Source of the DNA: Benthortus sp964440495
GTDB taxonomy: Archaea; Thermoproteota; Nitrososphaeria_A; Caldarchaeales; Wolframiiraptoraceae
Length of the DNA stretch: 9,443 nt
NCBI GenBank assembly: GCA_964440495.1
Contig: CAYTSD010000042.1
Location: 1 to 9,443, forward strand
Direction of reading: 5' to 3'
In this document: piece by piece, positions 5,206 through 9,443 of the stretch
How the letters are laid out: every line of letters starts with the position of its first letter
Position numbering within the stretch: position 1 is the stretch's first letter
Program-made: the position numbers and the translations under genes
Notes under the pieces: model-generated
Databases searched by the model: none
Told to the model about the DNA's origin: nothing
The model's input: the letters and a program-made list of their open reading frames with translations, nothing else

Positions 5206-6314
5206 GGGCCATACATTCTCCTCTCGAGGCTGAAGAGCCTCCTGAGGGCAGCCTTCCTCTCCTCCCTCTCAATCCCAGAAGCCTCGAGAACCTCCCGCAT
5301 AAACCGTATAGTCTTGTCGAAGGTTCTCCTGGAGATGGGTCTCGGCACGCCATCCTTCCCGCCGACGGCGAAGGTGAACTTAACCGGGTCACGCCAGTCG
5401 ATCTCGACACCGTAGACTAGGGCTGCGACGAGGGCGAGGGCGCGGATTGTTGATGGCCCAAGCCCCCTCAGCTCCACCAACTCCTCATAGTTTCTCGGCT
5501 TAACCTCATACAGCCTTCTCACAGCCTCCCAGTTTATCCTCCTAGGCATGGTGAGATGCTTGGGAGGCTCTATGGAGGGGGTTTCTCCGCCGAGCCATCG
5601 GGTTAGGGTCTCCTGCCGGTTCAACGCCATGTTTATGAGCCTCATAAGCCTGCTCGGCTTCTCTGAGACAAGGTCCACCGAGGCCTTACGCGCCTCCTCA
5701 CTCTTCCTAGACACCAGGTTTAGCACCCTCTCCTCAATCTTCTCTCCAGCCAGCCCTGAGTGAGGTTCAACGACGAAGCTCTCGACCCTCTCCCCAAGCC
5801 AGTGATAGCGTCGGGCATAGCCTAGTTCCTCATTCATCCCCTGCTGGATCACCGTCCACTCACCGTCGTCGGTGAAGATGATTATGTGGTGGTAGATTGT
5901 GTAGCCGTCTTGGAGGACGGCGTTATCAACCTTCGCGGTCATCCTGCTAACTCTCAGAAGCCTCGACGTGGTGTCCTCACCCAGCTTCATGGAGAGAATG
6001 TTCTCAGGAACCCTTCTACTCAGCCTACCCTTACCGCCTACAGCCGCCACTCCATGATCCTCAAGCCTTAGAGCCTCCCTTAAGGCTCCGGTTACAACCG
6101 TTGTGAGACCGCTTGAGTGCCAGTCGAATCCGAGGACACATCCGAAGCTCTGGAACCAGAGGGGGTCACCTAGCCTTCTAAGAAGCTCTCTCCGCCCATA
6201 CTCCTCAACTATCACGCTGCTTATCGCTGAGGCAAGAGACCTCATCCTCTTCATGAGCCAGGGAGGGACGTGGCCACCGTGAAGCGGGAGGTCAGCCGTA
6301 CCCGAGATCCTCAT
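5202..6314 (-). CDS. DUF763 protein with C-terminal helix-hairpin-helix
   Basis: The 370-residue product matches DUF763 (COG1415) as I know it, a family of thermophile-enriched proteins of unknown function. Family hallmarks are ISGTADLPLHGGHVPPWL (3-20), GDPLWFQSFGC (49-59), LGFDWHSSGLTTVV (61-74), KVDNAVLQDGY (128-138), the HH of IYHHIII and IIFTDDGEWTVIQQGMN (145-161). The invariant-looking D64, H66, D130, H142 and H143 suggest a metal-dependent active site, but that is inference. ELRGLGPSTIRALALVAAL (281-299) is a helix-hairpin-helix, a DNA-backbone-binding unit, so a nucleic-acid role is likely. ATG 6314 starts at the family N-terminus MRISGTADLPLH; a TATA-like element centred near 6341 would make it leaderless. 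It is divergent from the pyrophosphatase gene and convergent with the flippase-like gene, which do not hint at function. Confidence 0.92.
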   Translation of the reverse strand: MRISGTADLPLHGGHVPPWLMKRMRSLASAISSVIVEEYGRRELLRRLGDPLWFQSFGCVLGFDWHSSGLTTVVTGALREALRLEDHGVAAVGGKGRLSRRVPENILSMKLGEDTTSRLLRVSRMTAKVDNAVLQDGYTIYHHIIIFTDDGEWTVIQQGMNEELGYARRYHWLGERVESFVVEPHSGLAGEKIEERVLNLVSRKSEEARKASVDLVSEKPSRLMRLINMALNRQETLTRWLGGETPSIEPPKHLTMPRRINWEAVRRLYEVKPRNYEELVELRGLGPSTIRALALVAALVYGVEIDWRDPVKFTFAVGGKDGVPRPISRRTFDKTIRFMREVLEASGIEREERKAALRRLFSLERRMYGP

Positions 6315-6335
6315 CCACAGAAAACACCGTCAACC

Positions 6336-6348
6336 GAGAATTAATCTC
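6336..6348 (-). promoter_or_regulatory. TATA-like element of the DUF763 gene
   Basis: On the minus strand these bases read GAGATTAATTCTC, an AT-rich core flanked by GAGA/TCTC arms. Its centre is about 27 bp from the ATG at 6314, consistent with leaderless transcription. The match to a TATA consensus is only moderate. Confidence 0.35.
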
Positions 6349-6361
6349 TTTCCAGACCTAA

Positions 6362-6370
6362 GGTTTAAGA
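6362..6370 (+). promoter_or_regulatory. TATA-like element of the pyrophosphatase gene
   Basis: GGTTTAAGA, centred near 6366, predicts a start near 6393. The short leader then holds AGGTGA (6397-6402), a good match to the archaeal Shine-Dalgarno sequence, nine bases before the ATG at 6412. Unlike the Lrp/peroxiredoxin pair, this promoter and the DUF763 promoter lie back to back without crossing. Confidence 0.4.
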
Positions 6371-6411
6371 GTTCTCTCTGCTCCAGAATAGCAGAAAGGT
6401 GACCAGGGAAG

Positions 6412-8646
6412 ATGATTCTAGCTGGTGAATCCTTTCTCGTACTATTGCTAGCGATAGCCTCGGGGATAATAGGAATCCTCGCCGCACTATTCCTCTACTG
6501 GCTTGTCCAGAAGTATCCCAAGGGAAGCGAGCGGATGCAGGAGATATGGAGGGCTATCAGGGAGGGAGCAACCGCCTACATGTCAAAGCAGATTAAAACG
6601 ATTATGAGCTTCACGGTTGGTCTCGCAATAGTGGTCGCAGCGATGATTTACGTGGTCTATACGTGGACTATGGGTATTGAGCCTGGACTAGCTATCAGGG
6701 AAGCAGGTCTAACAGGAATCTCGGTGCTGATAGGTGGAGCAGCCTCGGTTGCCGCAGCATTCTTCAGCATGGACGCCTCAACAAGGACAAACGTTAGAGT
6801 TACGGAGGCTGGGAAGAAGAGTAGCGTCGAAGCACTTAAGGTCTCAATCCTCGGCGGAGGAGTCCTAGGATTCTCAGTATACAGTCTAAGTCTACTCGGA
6901 CTCTCAGTCCTCTTCCTAATCTACAGCGGAATAGCTGGGGGGCTGGCTGAGGAGATAGAGTTTAGGATGGCTCTCGACGCTTTGGCTGGATTCGCCTTCG
7001 GTGCAAGCCTCTCAGCACTCTTCGCACAGCTTGGAGGAGGAATCTACACGAAGGCAGCCGACATGGGGGCAGACCTGGTTGGAAAGATTGAGGCTGGAAT
7101 CCCTGAAGATGACCCGAGAAACCCTGCCGTGATAGCTGACCAGGTTGGAGATAACGTTGGAGACTGCGCTGGAAGAGGAGCAGACATCTTCGAGTCCGTG
7201 ACCGCTGAAACCCTTGGAGGAATGATTATTGGATGGGTTCTCTACGTCCTAACACGTGACCCACTCTTCATGGTTCTCCCCCTCGCAATAGGCGCCGTCG
7301 GAATAATCTCAACGATAGCTGGGATGCTTGGAATCCTATCCTATAAGAAGTTCAAGGAACCCTTCCAGCCTCTGAGTTTCGGAATAGTTGTCTCAGCAAT
7401 AGTCTCAGTAATAATGTACGCTGTAGTAGTCTACTGGCTATTTCCAGTTCAGTGGCTCTACATGCTTGCGGCAGGGGTAGCAGGGATAGTGGGAGCAACA
7501 CTCGTCGTTCTCTCAACAAACCGCTATACAGGAATCGAGAAGAAACTTGTCAGAGATGTCGCAGAGGCTTCTCAAAGCGGGCCAGCTATAACAATACTCT
7601 CCGGGCTGTCAGTTGGGATGCGCGCCGTCGCAGAGCCAATAATAATCATAGCAGCAGCGCTTGGAATCGCATTCTATGCCGGCAAGGTTATGCCGATATC
7701 TGGAATTGGCGAGGGATGGCTAATGGACTTCATTAAGGGGGTTTTCGGAACAGCTCTCGCAACTAGAGGAATGCTATCCCTAGCTGGAACAATAATGACC
7801 TTGGATGGAGCCGGGCCAATAGCCGATAACGCTGGAGGGATAGCCGAGATGTCCCAGCTTGAGGAGAAGGTTAGAGCGAACATCGAGCCCCTCGACGCCG
7901 TCGGGAACACGACGAAGGCTCTCACAAAGGGGTACGCCATGGCCTCAGCGACGATAGCAACCCTCCTACTGTTCCAAGCATTCATACAGGACTATGTTGC
8001 AAGAGAGGTTGGGATAACGCAGCTCACGGTGAAGGGTCTCCTAAGCTATATGAGTGAGTTCATCAACAACCTACTGCTCCTCAAACCAGACATAATCATA
8101 GGAGTTCTAATAGGAGCTCTCCTACCCTACCTCTTCTCAGGAATAGCGCTTAAAGCAGTCTCAAAAGCAGCGTTCCAGATGGTTGAGGAAGTTAGGAGAC
8201 AGTTCAGAGAGATACCAGGACTACTCGAAGGAAAATCTAGGCCGAACTACTATAGAGCCGTCTCAATAAGCACGGAGTACGCGTTGAAGAGCATGATAAC
8301 CCCGAGCCTTGTAATCATAATTACGCCGCTGATAATTGGACTATTGTTCGGAGGCCCAGGAATAGGCGCCCTCGTCATAGGTGCGACAGCCTCAACGATT
8401 CCGCTTGCGATAATGATGATGTGGGGTGGAGCAGCATGGGATAACGCGAAGAAATTCATAGAGGCGGGAAACCTTGGAGGGAAGCATTCTCCAGCCCATC
8501 AAGCAGCAGTGGTAGGAGACACCGTCGGAGACCCATTGAAGGATACTGTAGGTCCGTCACTCCACATCCTGATAAAGCTGCTGAACACGATATCGCTCGT
8601 CTTCATACCGCTCTACATGCTCTGGCTGCTCTACGGAGTACTCTAA
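6412..8646 (+). CDS. hppA: K+-independent membrane-bound H+-translocating pyrophosphatase
   Basis: The 744-residue integral membrane enzyme, with about 16 transmembrane helices in this family, hydrolyses pyrophosphate and pumps protons outward. The active-site loops are all present: KAADMGADLVGKIEAGIPED (214-233, containing the signature), NPAVIADQVGDNVGDCAGRG (237-256), IADNAGGIAEM (470-480), and KHSPAHQAAVVGDTVGDPLK (691-710) with the lysines and aspartates that bind Mg-pyrophosphate. The subtype is readable: DAVGNTTKALTKGYA (495-509) has lysine (K502) and threonine (T505) at the two positions that are alanine and glycine or alanine in K+-dependent enzymes, so this is the K+-independent proton type. 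A Na+ pump is unlikely because known Na+ pumps are K+-dependent. AGGTGA (6397-6402) supports ATG 6412. Length is usual for the family. Its TAA interlocks with the stop codon of the convergent MscS gene. Codon use favours AGG/AGA and ATA, as in its neighbours. Confidence 0.97.
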   Translation: MILAGESFLVLLLAIASGIIGILAALFLYWLVQKYPKGSERMQEIWRAIREGATAYMSKQIKTIMSFTVGLAIVVAAMIYVVYTWTMGIEPGLAIREAGLTGISVLIGGAASVAAAFFSMDASTRTNVRVTEAGKKSSVEALKVSILGGGVLGFSVYSLSLLGLSVLFLIYSGIAGGLAEEIEFRMALDALAGFAFGASLSALFAQLGGGIYTKAADMGADLVGKIEAGIPEDDPRNPAVIADQVGDNVGDCAGRGADIFESVTAETLGGMIIGWVLYVLTRDPLFMVLPLAIGAVGIISTIAGMLGILSYKKFKEPFQPLSFGIVVSAIVSVIMYAVVVYWLFPVQWLYMLAAGVAGIVGATLVVLSTNRYTGIEKKLVRDVAEASQSGPAITILSGLSVGMRAVAEPIIIIAAALGIAFYAGKVMPISGIGEGWLMDFIKGVFGTALATRGMLSLAGTIMTLDGAGPIADNAGGIAEMSQLEEKVRANIEPLDAVGNTTKALTKGYAMASATIATLLLFQAFIQDYVAREVGITQLTVKGLLSYMSEFINNLLLLKPDIIIGVLIGALLPYLFSGIALKAVSKAAFQMVEEVRRQFREIPGLLEGKSRPNYYRAVSISTEYALKSMITPSLVIIITPLIIGLLFGGPGIGALVIGATASTIPLAIMMMWGGAAWDNAKKFIEAGNLGGKHSPAHQAAVVGDTVGDPLKDTVGPSLHILIKLLNTISLVFIPLYMLWLLYGVL

Positions 8647-9242
8647 GAACCATTCCCACCTTTTTCATGCTTAATAATCTTAGAGCCGAGGAGACTATTG
8701 TTTGGAAGTAAGGCTATCTTACCGTCTTCACGCTCAATAACTGTGAAGAATATTCGGACATCCTTCACAACACCTTTCTCACCGCCAGCCTCAATAACAT
8801 CATTTATCACGAACGGCCTAGTTAGAAGAAGTAGAAGACCTGACATCGCCTGACCAAGAACATGCTGAGACGCAAAACCTATCACCATACCCATAAAACC
8901 TCCCAACGCAACGCCAGCCGTAGGAGAAGACAGCGACCCACCTATCCCAGCCACCAAGGCGCCAATCCCAATAATCTTGAAAACATTCCTAACGGCGGCT
9001 GCAGTAGAGTGAGGATACTCCAGCCTCATAAACCAGTAAACACTCTGAGCAAAAGCCGAGACAATAAGATAACCAAACCCGATAGCCATAAGTATATCAA
9101 TATACATCTTATAATCCATAACCTGAGGAATGAAGCCTGCCAAAACAGATGCGAATAGGAACTGAACCCCAGCGGATACAACAATATAGAGAACGATCGA
9201 TAGGACAAGCCTCACAACAGACCTTCCAAGCTCCTTAACCAT
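8643..9242 (-). CDS. Short MscS-family mechanosensitive channel
   Basis: The 199-residue membrane protein has hydrophobic segments at about 10-37, 47-70, 85-104 and 108-141. The last is the pore-lining TM3-like helix, rich in glycine and alanine (SPTAGVALGGFMGMVIGFAS, 106-125). It is followed by the MscS beta domain at 142-190: TRPFVINDVIE, GEKGVVKDV, FFTVIEREDGKIALLPNNSL, which matches the family pattern of a G-V strand, a threonine strand, a D-G turn and a P-N-S/N end. The protein stops directly after the beta domain. It lacks the alpha/beta vestibule (about 90 more residues in Escherichia coli MscS) and ends in a short charged tail, KHEKGGNGS. It probably releases solutes when membrane tension rises. 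ATG 9242 lies about 27 bp from a TATA-like box; GAGGT directly abuts it, too close for a normal ribosome binding site, so leaderless initiation is likelier. Confidence 0.9.
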   Translation of the reverse strand: MVKELGRSVVRLVLSIVLYIVVSAGVQFLFASVLAGFIPQVMDYKMYIDILMAIGFGYLIVSAFAQSVYWFMRLEYPHSTAAAVRNVFKIIGIGALVAGIGGSLSSPTAGVALGGFMGMVIGFASQHVLGQAMSGLLLLLTRPFVINDVIEAGGEKGVVKDVRIFFTVIEREDGKIALLPNNSLLGSKIIKHEKGGNGS

Positions 9243-9266
9243 ACCTCATTAAAGAAACACAAGCTC

Positions 9267-9279
9267 TATTAACCTTAAA
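9267..9279 (-). promoter_or_regulatory. TATA-like element of the MscS gene
   Basis: On the minus strand these bases read TTTAAGGTTAATA. Either TTAATA (centre near 9269.5) or TTTAAG (centre near 9276.5) predicts a transcription start between 9243 and 9250, zero to eight bases before the ATG at 9242. Confidence 0.35.
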
Positions 9280-9284
9280 CACTA

Positions 9285-9295
9285 TACCCTGGGTA
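9285..9295. repeat. 11-bp palindrome between divergent MscS and tRNA promoters
   Basis: TACCC-T-GGGTA is a perfect palindrome around a single central base. It sits between the TATA-like element of the MscS gene and that of the tRNA gene, a position suited to a regulator-binding site. There is no second copy elsewhere in the window that I noticed, and chance is possible. Confidence 0.3.
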
Positions 9296-9304
9296 AATTT
9301 ATTA
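9295..9304 (+). promoter_or_regulatory. Candidate promoter of tRNA-Leu
   Basis: AAATTTATTA is a TATA-like box predicting a start near 9327, which would leave a 5' leader of about 14 nt for RNase P to remove. A second, weaker candidate, TCTAAAAA at 9313-9320, would place the start almost exactly at the mature 5' end (9341). The sequence does not decide between them. Confidence 0.4.
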
Positions 9305-9340
9305 GCGAGACCTCTAAAAACAATAACCTAGAGAAAACAC

Positions 9341-9443
9341 GCGGGGGTCGCCAAGCCTGGTCAAAGGCGCAGGGCTCAGGATCCACAAAGGATGAGAGCC
9401 CCTGTCCCATAGGGGTTCGTGGGTTCAAATCCCACCCCCCGCA
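9341..9443 (+). tRNA. tRNA-Leu (anticodon CAG), intron-containing
   Basis: All arms can be drawn. The acceptor stem GCGGGGG (9341-9347) pairs with CCCCCGC, followed by discriminator A at 9443. The D stem is GCC/GGC with a GG-containing loop. The anticodon stem CAGGG (9370-9374) pairs with CCCTG (9400-9404). There is a long variable arm with a CCC-ATA-GGG hairpin (class II), and a T arm GTGGG-TTCAAAT-CCCAC. After removal of an 18-nt intron the anticodon loop is CTCAGGC, anticodon CAG (9377-9379), reading CUG codons. The long variable arm, discriminator A and anticodon agree on leucine. The mature length is 85 nt without CCA. The window ends at the discriminator base, so an encoded CCA cannot be judged. 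Confidence 0.97.
9381..9398 (+). other. 18-nt archaeal tRNA intron with strict bulge-helix-bulge
   Basis: The intron lies at the canonical position 37/38. CTCA (9375-9378) pairs with TGAG (9393-9396), giving the 4-bp central helix. It is flanked by 3-nt bulges GGA (9379-9381) and AGC (9397-9399). The splicing endonuclease cuts after the second base of each bulge, which releases exactly the 18 nt and leaves a normal 7-base anticodon loop. Inside, TCC/GGA closes an ACAAA loop (with one adjoining base), forming the inner helix. Confidence 0.93.

Noticed and set aside
4991..5420. Long frames opposite the flippase-like and DUF763 genes around their junction
   Set aside because: They are arginine/serine/proline-rich mirror frames of two well-recognised genes.
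1..9443. CRISPR array, direct repeats, prophage or integrative element ending at the tRNA
   Set aside because: No spaced repeats were seen, no integrase is present, and no copy of the tRNA 3' end occurs elsewhere in the window. The sequence downstream of the tRNA is not included, so integration there cannot be judged.

Overview
The window reads as archaeal chromosome, probably from a thermophilic, crenarchaeote-like (TACK-type) lineage. The evidence is a tRNA-Leu with a short bulge-helix-bulge intron, TATA-box promoters with very short or absent leaders, a DUF763 protein, an Lrp/AsnC regulator, an archaeal-type peroxiredoxin and a K+-independent membrane pyrophosphatase. The lineage cannot be fixed more tightly from sequence reading alone. 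I see no insertion sequence, CRISPR array, phage gene or plasmid feature.

Layout. Positions 1-458 hold no confident gene, only a possible decayed reading frame on the minus strand (175-444). After that come ten genes that alternate strand without exception: a four-CBS-domain protein with an HPF/RaiA-like tail (-, 459-1598); a 93-residue EncFtn-type ferritin-like protein (+, 1696-1977); an Lrp/AsnC regulator (-, 1984-2406); a peroxiredoxin (+, 2461-3111); a family 2 glycosyltransferase (-, 3255-4151); a UPF0104/LPG-synthase-TM flippase-like membrane protein (+, 4213-5205); DUF763 (-, 5202-6314); a membrane H+-pyrophosphatase (+, 6412-8646); a short MscS-type channel (-, 8643-9242); and intron-containing tRNA-Leu(CAG) (+, 9341-9443, ending at the last base of the window).

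Because of the alternation there are no co-directional operons here. Genes form five head-to-head pairs separated by 54-98 bp. Two of these pairs appear to share one near-palindromic TATA element, and the Lrp/peroxiredoxin pair has TATA boxes in crossed order, so that the two initiation complexes should exclude each other. Three of the four tail-to-tail junctions are very tight: a 6-bp gap, and two 4-bp overlaps in which the two stop codons interlock.

Functional themes. EncFtn-like protein, Lrp regulator and peroxiredoxin suggest an iron and peroxide handling group. The glycosyltransferase and flippase-like protein look like the two halves of an AglD-type lipid-linked sugar system, encoded as divergent genes. 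The pyrophosphatase and MscS channel are membrane energy and osmotic functions. The CBS-HPF fusion suggests a ribosome-binding protein gated by adenine nucleotides. The most interesting points are that fusion, the crossed Lrp/peroxiredoxin promoters, and the complete strand alternation. I do not see a convincing wholly new multi-gene system.
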